Of a DNA stretch of 64,000 nt, positions 8,790 through 18,394 are shown in pieces (position 1 is the first letter of the stretch; each line of letters begins with the position of its first letter). The position numbers were made by a program, and so were the translations under genes. The notes beneath the pieces are model-generated. The model saw only the letters and a program-made list of their open reading frames with translations, had not been told where the DNA came from and searched no databases. The stretch is from positions 1 through 64,000 of the forward strand of contig NZ_LOAS01000002.1 in the NCBI RefSeq assembly GCF_001558155.1, in the 5' to 3' direction. This stretch comes from Aliiruegeria sabulilitoris (lineage in GTDB: Bacteria; Pseudomonadota; Alphaproteobacteria; Rhodobacterales; Rhodobacteraceae).

Positions 8790-9649
8790 TGGCACGGGAT
8801 GCAAATTCGGGCATGGTCGAGCGCCGCGGTGCCGGCCTCTGGCTCACTCACCTGGGTCTCATAATCGGTGTGGCCTTCATCTTCTTCCCGATCTGGCTGG
8901 CCTTCGTCGCATCGACCGTGACCCAGCCAGAGATCGTCCGTCCGCCAATGCCGCTCTGGCCCGGCGACCAGTTCTTCGAGAACTACTCCAAGGCCCTGAC
9001 CTCGGGCATCAACGCGCCGGTCGCGCGGATGTTGTTCAACTCCGCCATCATGGCGCTCGGGATCTCGCTGGGCAAAATCGTGATCTCGCTGCTCTCGGCC
9101 TTCGCAATCGTCTATTTCCGCTTCCCGGGGCGGAAGATCTTCTTCTGGCTGATCTTCCTGACGCTGATGCTACCGGTCGAAGTTCGTATCGTACCGACCT
9201 ACGAGGTCGCGGCGAATTTCGGCATGCTCAACAGCTATTCCGGGCTGATCTTCCCGCTGATCGCCAGCGCCACGGCCACATTCCTGTTCCGGCAGTTCTT
9301 CATGACCGTGCCGGACGAGCTGGCCGAGGCCGCGCGTGTCGATGGCGCGCGTCCCATGCGCTTCTTCGTCGACATCCTCCTGCCGATGAGCCGGACGAAC
9401 GTCGCTGCGCTCTTCGTCATCCTCTTCATCTATGGCTGGAACCAGTATCTCTGGCCGCTTCTGATCACCACCGACCCGTCGATGAACACCATCGTCATGG
9501 GTATCAAGCAGATGTTCCCCAGTGGCGACGACACCGCCGACTGGCCTGTCATCATGGCGACCTCGATCCTGGCCATGGTCCCACCGGTCTTGGTCGTCAT
9601 CGGCATGCAGAAGCTCTTCATCCGTGGCCTCGTGGACAGTGAGAAGTAA
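8789..9649 (+). CDS. ugpE: Glycerol-3-phosphate ABC transporter permease
   Basis: A 286-residue MalG-family permease, partner of UgpA. Six membrane helices are visible, beginning with the hydrophobic run at about residues 17-37 ([18 protein letters not shown]). The EAA loop reads [20 protein letters not shown]. The ATG at 8789 shares bases with the ugpA stop; an open frame extends upstream into ugpA and is not used. It ends one base before the ugpC start, so ugpAEC are tightly coupled. Confidence 0.92.
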   Translation: MARDANSGMVERRGAGLWLTHLGLIIGVAFIFFPIWLAFVASTVTQPEIVRPPMPLWPGDQFFENYSKALTSGINAPVARMLFNSAIMALGISLGKIVISLLSAFAIVYFRFPGRKIFFWLIFLTLMLPVEVRIVPTYEVAANFGMLNSYSGLIFPLIASATATFLFRQFFMTVPDELAEAARVDGARPMRFFVDILLPMSRTNVAALFVILFIYGWNQYLWPLLITTDPSMNTIVMGIKQMFPSGDDTADWPVIMATSILAMVPPVLVVIGMQKLFIRGLVDSEK

Positions 9650-10654
9650 ATGGCAACCGTCTCCCTCGAATCCCTGAAAAAATCCTACGGCAAGACCGAG
9701 GTCATCCACGGCGTCGATATCGACATCGAGGATGGTGAGTTCATCGTCATCGTCGGCCCGTCGGGTTGCGGAAAGTCCACATTGCTGCGGATGGTTGCGG
9801 GTCTGGAGGGCGTCTCGGAAGGCGAGATACGGATTGCCGGACAGCGCGTGAACGAAAAGGAACCAATGGATCGCGACATCGCCATGGTGTTCCAGAACTA
9901 CGCGCTCTACCCGCATATGTCGGTCGAACAGAACATGGCCTATGGGCTCAAGATCGCGAAGATGCCCAAATCGGAGATCGATGCGCGGGTCGCGGAAGCG
10001 GCCGAGCTGCTGCAACTGGAACCCTACCTGAAACGTCGCCCGCGCGAGCTTTCGGGCGGCCAGCGTCAGCGTGTTGCGATGGGGCGCGCCATCGTGCGGC
10101 GCCCCTCCGTCTTCCTGTTCGACGAACCGCTCTCCAACCTGGACGCGAAGTTGCGGGTGCAGATGCGGCTGGAGATCAAGAAGCTCCAGCGGGAACTCGG
10201 CGTCACCGCGCTCTACGTGACCCATGACCAGGTCGAGGCAATGACGCTGGCAGACCGCATGATCGTGATGAATGACGGCGTGGCGGACCAGATTGGCGCC
10301 CCGCTGGATGTCTATGCCAACCCGCAAACAGAGTTCGTCGCGGGCTTCATCGGTTCGCCCCCGACCAATTTCATCGCATCGGACGCCGTGGGGTCCCCGG
10401 AGGGAATGAAGGTCGGCATTCGCCCCGAACATGTGGCAATCAAGCCAATGGGAGAGGGTAGAACGAAGGGTCTGGTCCTTTACGCAGAGCCACTCGGGGC
10501 GGAAACGCTGGTTCATCTCACGATTGCCGGAGGTCAGTTCGTGACCGTCCGGCAGGATGGCGCGGTTGCAATCCCCTCCGAGGGCGAGGAGGTGGGCCTG
10601 TCCTGGAGCGATGACGACGAGATGCGGTTCGATCAGGGGGGTCGGCGCCTTTGA
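9650..10654 (+). CDS. ugpC: Glycerol-3-phosphate ABC transporter ATPase
   Basis: A 334-residue MalK-type ATPase. Walker A GPSGCGKS is at 36-43, the Q-loop [10 protein letters not shown] at 81-90, the signature LSGGQRQR at 134-141, Walker B FLFDEP at 155-160, and the H-loop VTHDQ follows. The C-terminal 100 residues form the regulatory OB-type domain with the conserved GIRPEHV. It powers UgpAE and is the last gene of the operon. MalK-type ATPases may serve several permeases. Confidence 0.93.
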   Translation: MATVSLESLKKSYGKTEVIHGVDIDIEDGEFIVIVGPSGCGKSTLLRMVAGLEGVSEGEIRIAGQRVNEKEPMDRDIAMVFQNYALYPHMSVEQNMAYGLKIAKMPKSEIDARVAEAAELLQLEPYLKRRPRELSGGQRQRVAMGRAIVRRPSVFLFDEPLSNLDAKLRVQMRLEIKKLQRELGVTALYVTHDQVEAMTLADRMIVMNDGVADQIGAPLDVYANPQTEFVAGFIGSPPTNFIASDAVGSPEGMKVGIRPEHVAIKPMGEGRTKGLVLYAEPLGAETLVHLTIAGGQFVTVRQDGAVAIPSEGEEVGLSWSDDDEMRFDQGGRRL

Positions 10655-10656
10655 CA

Positions 10657-10675
10657 CCGGGCCGAAACGGCCCGG
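10657..10675 (+). terminator. Hairpin after ugpC
   Basis: CCGGGCCG (10657-10664) pairs perfectly with CGGCCCGG (10668-10675) around an AAA loop, two bases after the ugpC stop. No T-run follows, but this is the end of the operon and the next gene is on the other strand. Confidence 0.55.
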
Positions 10676-10744
10676 GCAAAGTGCGGGAGCAAGGGAAACC
10701 ACTCCCCGCGATCTAAATGGATGGCTGGACTGACGTGGCGCGCT

Positions 10745-11002
10745 TTAGGCTGCGGTTTCGACTTCTTGAAGGAGATGTCTGGCCCGTGAGATCTGGGCAC
10801 CGACGGTCTTCAGCCTGGCTGTGATGCGTTCACGCTTGTCCTGTTTGTGCGCCGCGCCAAGCTTGGCTTGAAGCTGGGCCTCCTTGGCTTCGAGCTTGCG
10901 TAGTATTTCCATCACATGACAGGTCTCGATCGGGCGCGCCTTATGCTTTTCGAGGCGCTCGTAATAATCGTTCAGTCTGGCGGTAAACTTTTTCGAATCC
11001 AT
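10745..11002 (-). CDS. Small coiled-coil protein, copy A of a paralogous pair
   Basis: An 85-residue soluble, Lys/Arg/Glu-rich protein without signal peptide, predicted to be almost wholly helical. It aligns without gaps to the 85-residue protein at 11212-11469: both share the ARLNDY start, the LEAK motif near residues 37-40, a KRER/KKER stretch and an ISRAR/IARAR element near residue 70. No domain family is recognised. It is downstream of the Na/Pi cotransporter and PiT permease genes on the same strand with no competing gene, so it may belong to a phosphate uptake operon. Confidence 0.65.
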   Translation of the reverse strand: MDSKKFTARLNDYYERLEKHKARPIETCHVMEILRKLEAKEAQLQAKLGAAHKQDKRERITARLKTVGAQISRARHLLQEVETAA

Positions 11003-11211
11003 GCCAGTATCCCCAAAGCTTCATGGCTCGATCACCGCAGCCTCCGTGTCACGTCCTGAAGACGAAACAGGCGCAGCAGCAAGCGGTATTTCGAGAGCCA
11101 AGCCCACGCCACAATCATACCAGTTGCCTGTAACAGTTTTGTGAAATTCAGTTTTTTCCGGCTGTCCCGCGCGTTCTCCGGGGCGGACGCAAGCGGGAAG
11201 TTCTCGACGCG

Positions 11212-11469
11212 TCAGCTGCTCTTCTTGATCTGCTTGCGCAGCCACCGGGCGCGCGCGATCTGGTTGCGAACGATCTTCTGCTTCGCCTTTAGCCGCTCTT
11301 TCTTCTCCGGCTTCTTAGCCTCATCGAGTCGCTGGAGCAACTCCGCGTCCTTGGCCTCGAGCTTCGCGATGATCTTCTCTACATGGCCGACCTTGATCCG
11401 GTCGACCTCCTTGCTCTTCAGGCGATCCTGGTAGTCGTTCAGCCGGGCGATCGTCTTTTTCAGTGCCAT
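11212..11469 (-). CDS. Small coiled-coil protein, copy B of a paralogous pair
   Basis: An 85-residue, strongly basic helical protein (ends QIKKSS), clearly related to the copy at 10745-11002 along its whole length. It begins 60 bases after the Na/Pi cotransporter stop, with AGGTGTG-type purine-rich sequence before its ATG. The pair probably arose by tandem duplication. No known domain can be named. A role as accessory subunit or regulator of the phosphate carriers is inference from position only. Confidence 0.65.
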   Translation of the reverse strand: MALKKTIARLNDYQDRLKSKEVDRIKVGHVEKIIAKLEAKDAELLQRLDEAKKPEKKERLKAKQKIVRNQIARARWLRKQIKKSS

Positions 11470-11529
11470 CTTTCACACCTTTCGATATGTCGCGTCGCTT
11501 GCGGATCGGCGTTGCGATCCTGCCTCGCT

Positions 11530-13335
11530 TCAGCGGCCATTGGCCGACATCTCCTCGATCTCATCCTCTTCGAGGGCCAGGATCCGTTCGACTTCGGCCA
11601 GCGCTCCCTCGGTCTCGATGTAGTACACGCGCGCGGCCTCGATCAGATCGGACATCGCCTCATAGGCGTAGTCGGAATCGTTGAGGAACGAGGTTGCCGT
11701 TGCCGCGTCGATCTGCCGTTCGCGGATCAGCCCTTCGATCAGGCGCGTCGTGTTCTTCCGGTCCCGTTCGACCTGCACCCGCTCCTCATCCAACCAAAGG
11801 CTCGACCGGATCTCGGGGTCGCTTTCGTCGAGTTCGTGGATCTCGACCAGGATGCGGGCAATCTCGGTCCGCAGCCCGTTATAGAGATCCCTCGCCTTGC
11901 CGTGACGGTAGCTGGTATAGGCCGTCGCGTTGCGCCTCATGTGCTTGACCGCCTTAACGGCGCGGACATTGCGCTGCGCGGAGTCCCAAAGAAGGTAGAT
12001 CCGCTCCATGAAATCGGCCGGCAGGTTCTTGGTTCCTGCGCGCGTCGCAAACTCGACGATGGCCGAATAAAGCGTCTTGACCCGGGTTTCGTATGTCTCG
12101 TCGATATCCAGTTCCAGCGGTTTGGTGCTGGCGGCCACGGTTGCGGCAATGTCATCGCTCTCGTAGAGCTCGTGCCGGTGCAGGTTCAGCCCATGGGCGA
12201 TCAACTCGATTGCGTTGTCCTGAAGGTGCTTGACCTCCTTTCGCATCGCGACCTCCATCGTTGCCGGGAACCCGTCAACCGCCTGACTCAGGTAGCGCGG
12301 TTTGCTTACGTCCAGTTCCGGTTCGGGGATCGCACGCTCCAGCAATACCAGCAACTGCCCCAACAGCGGCACCATGATTGCGACGCCAAGCACGTTGAAA
12401 ATCGTGTGAAACACCGCCAGTTTCAGCGCGTAGTCATCCGAAGCGATGCCCACGAACTCGCTGACCCGGTCTACGGACCAGACGATCTGGTTGATCATGA
12501 TCAGCGCGACCGCGGCCGTCACGACGTTAAAGATCAGATGGGCCAGCGCCAACCGTCGTCCCTGGAAATTCGCTGTTAGTGCTCCAATGATAGCAGTGAT
12601 CGTGGTGCCGATATTGGCTCCGATGGCCAGCGCGATGGCGTTCTCGTAGGAAACCTGACCAGCGGCAAGCGCGGTGATGATCAGCACCATCGTCGCGTGG
12701 CTGGACTGCATGACCACCGTCGCGGCGGCGCCGATTAGCGTGTAGACGACCAATCCAAGGAGGCCCGTCATCGCGAAACGGGTCAGGTCGAACTGGTCCT
12801 TGAAGGCCTCGAACCCTTCCTTCATGTAGTGAATGCCGAGGAACAGGAAGCCCAGCCCGGCAAGGATATAGCCCGCGCCGCGAATATATTTCGACTGCTG
12901 GAAGACCAGCACGATGGAGATCGCCAGCATCGGCAGGGCGTAGGCCGAGATCTTTACCTTCAGCCCGAATCCGGCCACCAGCCAGGCACCCGTGGTCGTG
13001 CCGATATTGGCCCCAAAGATGATGCCGACACCCGCAGCAAGAGTAATCAGCCCGGCGCTGAGGAAGGAAATCGTGATGACGGAGACCAGCGAGGAAGATT
13101 GCATGATCGTGGTCGAGACGATTCCGAATCCAATCGACTTGCCGAGCCCGTCTGTCGTTCGAGCCAGAACTCTTTCAAGGATGCCACCCGAGAACAGTTT
13201 GAAGCCATCCTCGAGCATGAGCATCCCGAAGAGGAAAATGGCAATGCCCGCGGCGATCTCCTGAAAGTCCTGGCTACTCCAGAAACCAAGGACGAGCGCC
13301 GCGAGAATGACCGGCAAGAGGAGTTTCTTCATCAA
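11530..13335 (-). CDS. Na+/phosphate cotransporter with PhoU-like tail
   Basis: A 601-residue NptA/YjbB-type carrier. The membrane part (about residues 1-340) has the two inverted Na_Pi_cotrans repeats: TTIMQSSSLVS with GANIGTTTGAW, and VVMQSSHATM with GANIGTTITAI. The remaining 250 residues are hydrophilic and helical with PhoU-like features. It moves phosphate with sodium across the inner membrane; in some bacteria this family works in efflux. It starts 12 bases after the PiT permease gene, so the two form an operon. The final residues EEDEIEEMSANGR are highly acidic. Confidence 0.88.
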   Translation of the reverse strand: MMKKLLLPVILAALVLGFWSSQDFQEIAAGIAIFLFGMLMLEDGFKLFSGGILERVLARTTDGLGKSIGFGIVSTTIMQSSSLVSVITISFLSAGLITLAAGVGIIFGANIGTTTGAWLVAGFGLKVKISAYALPMLAISIVLVFQQSKYIRGAGYILAGLGFLFLGIHYMKEGFEAFKDQFDLTRFAMTGLLGLVVYTLIGAAATVVMQSSHATMVLIITALAAGQVSYENAIALAIGANIGTTITAIIGALTANFQGRRLALAHLIFNVVTAAVALIMINQIVWSVDRVSEFVGIASDDYALKLAVFHTIFNVLGVAIMVPLLGQLLVLLERAIPEPELDVSKPRYLSQAVDGFPATMEVAMRKEVKHLQDNAIELIAHGLNLHRHELYESDDIAATVAASTKPLELDIDETYETRVKTLYSAIVEFATRAGTKNLPADFMERIYLLWDSAQRNVRAVKAVKHMRRNATAYTSYRHGKARDLYNGLRTEIARILVEIHELDESDPEIRSSLWLDEERVQVERDRKNTTRLIEGLIRERQIDAATATSFLNDSDYAYEAMSDLIEAARVYYIETEGALAEVERILALEEDEIEEMSANGR

Positions 13336-13347
13336 CGTGTCGGTTCC

Positions 13348-14919
13348 CTATGGCAGCATCATGCCACGTAGGGCGAAGAAGAACAAAGCTGCCATGAATG
13401 CTGCCACCGGAACGGTGATGATCCAGGCTGAAACGATCTTGAACAGCGACGAACGTTTCACCAACTGCCGTTTCAATGCCGAGCGAAGCTCGTTGCGCTG
13501 CGCCTTGGTGATGACGGCCTCGGCGCCCATACTCTTGATCCGGTCGAGCATCTCGCTCTTCGCCTCGGGCTGGGCGTTCTCGAAATCCCGCAAGACCTTT
13601 TCAACCTCGTCAAAATGAGGGTCCCCCTGATGCTCGGCCAATACGTTCTCGACCACGCGGTGCATTCTCTGCTCGAGAAACTCTCTGAGGAAACCCACCC
13701 CGAACACTGCGCCGAGGGCAACATGGGTCGATGAGATAGGCATGCCAAGCTGGCTCGCGATAATGACCGTGATGGCCGCCGACAAAGCGATGCAGAAAGC
13801 GCGGGATCGGTCGAGTTCAGTGATCTCCGATCCGACAGTTCGGATCAGCTTTGGCCCGAAAAGCGCGAGGCCGACGGATATTCCGAGGGCTCCGATCCCC
13901 ATCACCCAGAGTGGGATGGATACCTTGGCGCCACCGTCGCCTTCGGTCAGAACATCGACGATGCCTGCCAGTGGCCCGACCGCATTTGCAACGTCATTCG
14001 CTCCGTGGGCAAAGCTCAGGAGCGCTGCCGCAAAGATCAGTGGAACCGTGAAAAGCTTGTTCACGCCGTTCCGGTCGCCGGTGAGGTTTGGTACCGCCCT
14101 GCGCACCATCGGTGCCACGACAAGCCATGTCAGGACGGCAGCGATCAGCCCGTAAAGCACTGCGCTCGGGAACGAGACCGCGACCAGTTTCTTGATGCCT
14201 TTCAGGAAGATGTAAGTGGTGAAGGCCCATGACATGAACGCAATCATGACGGGCACAACAGTTTGAGCTGCCTGCAGCGGGTCCCGTTTGAAGAAGACCA
14301 AACGCTTGAGCATGTAGAGCGTGAGGGCCGCGATAAGCCCGCCCGTCAGCGGAGAAACGACCCAGCTCAGCGCGATCTTACCCATCGAGTCCCAGTTGAC
14401 GATATCCCAACCGGCAGCGGCAATGCCCGCGCCCATCACGCCGCCAACGATGGAATGGGTCGTCGATACCGGCGCGCCGAGCCAGGTGGCAAGGTTGAGC
14501 CAGATCGCGGCTCCAAGCAGCGCTCCCATCATCACCCAGACAAAGGTGTCCGGGTCGTTGATGTCGGCGGGATCGATGATGCCCTTCTTGACCGTTTGGA
14601 CCACGTCGCCGCCGGCGATGATCGCGCCAGCGGCTTCGAAAATGGCTGCAATCATGATCGCGCCGGTCAAGGTCAGGGCAAACGAACCGACCGCAGGCCC
14701 AACATTGTTGGCCACGTCGTTCGCGCCGATGTTGAGCGCCATGTACGCCCCGATCACCGCCGCCGCGATCAACAGGTAGGATTGTTCGATATGAGCGAAT
14801 TTCGTTCCCGTGTAGACCATTACAGCCACGATGAAGATAACCGCTGTCCCAAGGCGTCCCACTTCCGATCGGCTCAGGTCCGCAGCGCTTTCAATCTTCA
14901 GGTACTCCGTGATTTTCAT
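13348..14919 (-). CDS. pit: PiT family inorganic phosphate permease
   Basis: A 523-residue low-affinity phosphate transporter. The duplicated signatures are present: GANDVANNVGPAVGS and GANDVANAVGPLAGI, plus STTHSIVGGVMGAG and SSTHVALGAVFGVG. Ten or more membrane helices are split by a hydrophilic loop. The C-terminal region from LEQRMHRVVENV onward is a charged domain of about 90 residues before a last membrane helix, longer than in E. coli PitA. The start at 14919 follows a GGGGGGA ribosome site; the open frame extends 26 codons further upstream. It is the first gene of the phosphate block. Confidence 0.9.
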   Translation of the reverse strand: MKITEYLKIESAADLSRSEVGRLGTAVIFIVAVMVYTGTKFAHIEQSYLLIAAAVIGAYMALNIGANDVANNVGPAVGSFALTLTGAIMIAAIFEAAGAIIAGGDVVQTVKKGIIDPADINDPDTFVWVMMGALLGAAIWLNLATWLGAPVSTTHSIVGGVMGAGIAAAGWDIVNWDSMGKIALSWVVSPLTGGLIAALTLYMLKRLVFFKRDPLQAAQTVVPVMIAFMSWAFTTYIFLKGIKKLVAVSFPSAVLYGLIAAVLTWLVVAPMVRRAVPNLTGDRNGVNKLFTVPLIFAAALLSFAHGANDVANAVGPLAGIVDVLTEGDGGAKVSIPLWVMGIGALGISVGLALFGPKLIRTVGSEITELDRSRAFCIALSAAITVIIASQLGMPISSTHVALGAVFGVGFLREFLEQRMHRVVENVLAEHQGDPHFDEVEKVLRDFENAQPEAKSEMLDRIKSMGAEAVITKAQRNELRSALKRQLVKRSSLFKIVSAWIITVPVAAFMAALFFFALRGMMLP

Positions 14920-15284
14920 GTCCCCCCCCGCTGATATTGATCTCCACCAATGGACGTTCCGCGGCGCTCGGTGTCCGCAAATTCGATCACGCCCCATAAC
15001 CAGACCTACTTTCTCATCCTGAGCGAAGTAATGATCCGCATCAAATCCCGTACAGATTGAAATGGTTTGTAGCTGGAGCGCCCCCTAGGGCGTTGATTCT
15101 GTCCCTGCCCCTTGCGCGAGAGGGGAATTCGATCTGTTTCGGCCCAAGTGTGAGGCCCTGTCAGGCGGCATGGGCTCGGGCCGCCCCAACACCTCAGGCC
15201 AGTTTACGTTGGGCAGAAGAAGAAAGGTCGCCAAGACTGCAACTGCCACTGAGCGTGGTCTATTTCAGGACAACTCGGATGCCT
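14920..15284. other. Intergenic region between PiT gene and TRAP genes
   Basis: About 365 bases that must hold the promoter of the PiT operon and the end of the TRAP operon (both minus strand). Two short GC-rich inverted repeats are visible, CGCCC/GGGCG at 15079-15092 and CCCCT/AGGGG near 15108-15125; neither has a T-run. No clear phosphate-box could be made out by eye. Confidence 0.4.
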
Positions 15285-16574
15285 TCAGAATAGCAGGTTG
15301 GGCAAGAACAACGCCAGAATCGGGAAAAGGCTCAGCAAGACGATTGCGAAGAGGTGGATCAGCCAATAGGGGACCGTGGCGATCGCCACGCGACCGAGGC
15401 TCACCTCGTTGTTCGTCAGAGCCGTCAGAACCGAGAGGTTCAGTCCGACCGGGGGAGTTACCTGGCCGATCTCGATCACGATGGTAATGACGACACCGAT
15501 CCAGATCGGGTCGAAGCCCAGCCCAGTCAGCAGCGGAAACACCACCGGCAGGGTCATGATCATCAGCGACAGGCCATCGAAGAAACATCCGAGCAGCAGA
15601 TAGATCAGCACGACAATCAGGAGCACCGTGTAAGCGCCGAGGCCGCTCTCGGCGACGGTTTCCAGGATCTGCTGCGGCACGCCGAGAATACTGACGGATT
15701 TTGCGAGGATCGTGGCGCCAAGCACCAGGAAACCGACGGAAGCAAAGAGCAGCGCCGAATGGTAGATGGCGTCGAGCAGTTTGCGGAGGGTCAGGTCGCC
15801 CCAGATCGATGTCAGAACGATAGCGAAGATCACCCCGAGCCCGGCCGATTCCGTGGGCGTTGCCAGCCCACCGATGATGCTTCCGATGACCGCCGCGATG
15901 AGCGCGAGGATCGGCCAGATCTGGCGAAATCCGGCAATGATCTCGAACAGCGACGCATGGCTTTCGTCGCGAGGGGCAAGGGAAGGGTCACGGGCGCAGC
16001 GGATCAACAGGTAGGCCATGAAGAGGCTGCCAACCATCAGCCCCGGCACGATGCCGGCGGCGAAGAGACGGCCAATGGAGGTCTCCGTCAGCGCACCATA
16101 GATGAGGAAAGACAAGCTCGGCGGGATCAGCAACCCGAGCGTCCCCCCGCCGGCAAGGCTGCCCACGACCATATCCTTGTTGTAGCCCCGCCTCGTCATT
16201 TCCGGATAGGCAACGGAGCCCACGGCCGCCGCCGTGGAAAGGCTTGAGCCGCTGACCGCCCCGAACAGGGTGCAAACGGCGATATTGGTGTGCAGCAACC
16301 CGCCCGGCACGCGGCGAAACATCGGCGAGAAGGCCGAGTAGGCGCGCTCGCTGACACCGCTGCGCAGCAGGATCTCCCCAAGCAGGATGAAGACCGGAAC
16401 GGCGCTGAGGGTGAAGGAGTTGAAGACGTTCCAGATAGCGTCGACGGCCAGCGAGGTGGCGCCGTTGGAAAAGACTTGCAGAATCACCAGCCCGGTCAGC
16501 CCGAGCGCGGCGCCAAGCGCCATGCCGGTGCCCGCGGTGGCAACGAGCCCGCCAATCAGGGTTGTCCAGAACAT
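15285..16574 (-). CDS. TRAP transporter large permease (system 1)
   Basis: A 429-residue DctM-type membrane protein with about 12 helices. The family motif GLLIPPSLSFLIYG and the GxVTPPVGLN element near the C-terminus (GQVTPPVGLNLSVL) mark the sodium/substrate site. The start at 16574 overlaps the stop of the small permease gene. It couples sodium influx to uptake of an organic acid or similar solute delivered by the binding protein encoded upstream. Confidence 0.92.
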   Translation of the reverse strand: MFWTTLIGGLVATAGTGMALGAALGLTGLVILQVFSNGATSLAVDAIWNVFNSFTLSAVPVFILLGEILLRSGVSERAYSAFSPMFRRVPGGLLHTNIAVCTLFGAVSGSSLSTAAAVGSVAYPEMTRRGYNKDMVVGSLAGGGTLGLLIPPSLSFLIYGALTETSIGRLFAAGIVPGLMVGSLFMAYLLIRCARDPSLAPRDESHASLFEIIAGFRQIWPILALIAAVIGSIIGGLATPTESAGLGVIFAIVLTSIWGDLTLRKLLDAIYHSALLFASVGFLVLGATILAKSVSILGVPQQILETVAESGLGAYTVLLIVVLIYLLLGCFFDGLSLMIMTLPVVFPLLTGLGFDPIWIGVVITIVIEIGQVTPPVGLNLSVLTALTNNEVSLGRVAIATVPYWLIHLFAIVLLSLFPILALFLPNLLF

Positions 16575-17113
16575 CAGGTCGTCGTCTCGCTTTGATCGGT
16601 GAAGCCCGGCCGCTCGCCTTCTTTCTCTTCGGGAAGAATGCCGATCAGCCGGGCCAACAGGATTGCCATGGTCAGCATGATGGTCACTGGCATCACCGCC
16701 ATCCATGGGTAGAGCAGCAGGCGCGAGGTCTGTGTCTTCAGGTTGCGGTCATAGGCGAACTCGAACCATGGAACGATCTCGAGCATGAGCCAGCCGAAAA
16801 AGACGAGGCTCAACAGCATCCCGATAACCTTCAAAGCCCGATGCCAGACGCCGCCAGTCGCGTTGACCAGAAGCGCCACCCGAACGTGCTGCGCCCGCAA
16901 GGTGATCATGGGAAGTGCCAGCAGGAGCGAGACGCTCAGCAACAGGCCGACGACCTCTTCGGTCACGTGCAGCGGTGTGCCGAGCTTTCGCATCACGACG
17001 CTAGTCGAAATGATGCAGACGATGGCCGCGATCCCCAGAGATCCCGCGATGGCGGAAGCGAACGCCAAACCGCGCAGAACCTGCGCCACGTGGAAACCGA
17101 AAGATCGGGCCAT
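16574..17113 (-). CDS. TRAP transporter small permease (system 1)
   Basis: A 179-residue DctQ-type protein with four membrane helices (roughly residues 15-37, 50-72, 93-113, 132-155) and a hydrophilic tail. It bridges DctP and DctM. It starts 14 bases after the binding protein gene and its stop overlaps the large permease start. The sequence is less conserved than the partners, as is normal for DctQ; the call rests on topology and position. Confidence 0.88.
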   Translation of the reverse strand: MARSFGFHVAQVLRGLAFASAIAGSLGIAAIVCIISTSVVMRKLGTPLHVTEEVVGLLLSVSLLLALPMITLRAQHVRVALLVNATGGVWHRALKVIGMLLSLVFFGWLMLEIVPWFEFAYDRNLKTQTSRLLLYPWMAVMPVTIMLTMAILLARLIGILPEEKEGERPGFTDQSETTT

Positions 17114-17127
17114 CTGATCTACCCCGT

Positions 17128-18129
17128 TCAGCGACCGAGCGCTTCCAGTACCCGCTCGCGATAGCCTTGCGCGTTGCCGCCGGCCTCTTCGGCCAGCTCA
17201 GCCCAGACTTCAGTCACGGCGTCGACGAACAGGGCGCGGTCGGCTTCGGGGAAGTCCTCTCCCCAGGTGAGCCCTTGAGCGACCAGCTCCTCGCGCGACT
17301 TCATCTCGCGATCCAGATCGTCGTCATACTGGTTGGTGCGGTTCCAAAGGTCGTCGGCCGCTTTCGTGACCGCGGTCTTGAACGTATCGTCGGCTGCCTC
17401 CCAACGGTCCGATGCGACGCCGATCACGTAGGGACCAGATGCCATCGGGTAGAGGAAGGAGGCGTATTTCGACACTTCCTGCAGCGAGACCGTGTGGGCG
17501 TAAAGCGCAGGATAAAGGGCGCAGTCCACAACACCGGTCTTCATCGCCACATAGAGTTCTTCCTGCGGGATGATCTGCGCTGAAACGCCAAGACGCGTAA
17601 AGGTTTCGACCTGATCGCGCGCCCAGACGCGCAGCTTCTTCGTCTTCAGATCTTCCAACGTGTTGACCGGCTCTTCGCCGCAGAAGACCGAGACCATGAG
17701 CATCGGTATGGCCACATAGCCGACGGAGGACACGCCCCAATCGGCGAATTCTTCCTCGTAGATCTCCTTGACCACGGGGATGGCCTTTTCGAACTCATCG
17801 ATCGAGCCGATCGTCCCCTGGACAACAACCGAGCTGAGCGCCGGCGCGTCACGGCCGAGGTAGTTGGCCCACATGAGGCTCATCTCGACGGCGCCCTTGG
17901 GGAGGAAGCGCAGCGTGTCGGTGTTGGGCAGGCCCAGAGATCCGCCGCTATAGAGCTTCAGTTCATGCTCTCCGCCAAGTGCTTCGTTTGCCTCGGAAAC
18001 GAACCGCTCCAGTTCCGCGGATTCCGGACGCGTCTCCGGCAGGAAGTTGTTCACGCGCCACTCTTCGGCCACCGCTGGTGACACGGAGAGGGCAAACCCC
18101 ATGGCAAGGCTACCGATCAGGTATTTCAT
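17128..18129 (-). CDS. TRAP transporter substrate-binding protein (system 1)
   Basis: A 333-residue periplasmic DctP protein. Signal peptide at residues 1-21 (MKYLIGSLAMGFALSVSPAV, then AEEW). The DctP core includes the NTDTLRFLPKGAVEMSL stretch, LKTKKLRVWA and the substrate-region segment MKTGVVDCALYP. The usual arginine for carboxylate binding probably lies in LRVWAR (about residue 170). It is first of the dctPQM operon. No catabolic gene is linked to it, so the solute is unknown. Confidence 0.92.
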   Translation of the reverse strand: MKYLIGSLAMGFALSVSPAVAEEWRVNNFLPETRPESAELERFVSEANEALGGEHELKLYSGGSLGLPNTDTLRFLPKGAVEMSLMWANYLGRDAPALSSVVVQGTIGSIDEFEKAIPVVKEIYEEEFADWGVSSVGYVAIPMLMVSVFCGEEPVNTLEDLKTKKLRVWARDQVETFTRLGVSAQIIPQEELYVAMKTGVVDCALYPALYAHTVSLQEVSKYASFLYPMASGPYVIGVASDRWEAADDTFKTAVTKAADDLWNRTNQYDDDLDREMKSREELVAQGLTWGEDFPEADRALFVDAVTEVWAELAEEAGGNAQGYRERVLEALGR

Positions 18130-18394
18130 CTTCTTACCTCCTGGACGTCAGTCCTGTTTTCGAAAATTCCCGGATTGTTGTCCGGTCTTCAGTGTACCTG
18201 TCGTTGTATTCACTGTGCCAGGAATGCGAAAGCGCACAATCGTGATTTGCACCATCCCGCAGGCCGAATACCTGAATTGTCGCCTTGTGCGTTTCCGAGC
18301 GCCATGCGCATGGCGGCGGCAAAGCTCAATTGACGCGCCGGGGAATGAAGCGCAGCATCCACGCCATACTATGTCCAGGTCAGGGAGTTCATGA

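Noticed and set aside
9170-10702. 510-codon minus-strand frame over ugpE/ugpC
   Set aside because: Shadow of two well-recognised transporter genes; His/Asp/Arg-rich low-complexity translation.
11021-11245. 74-codon minus-strand frame between the two 85-residue genes
   Set aside because: It overlaps the end of copy B in another frame, has no domain, and its composition differs from both paralogues.
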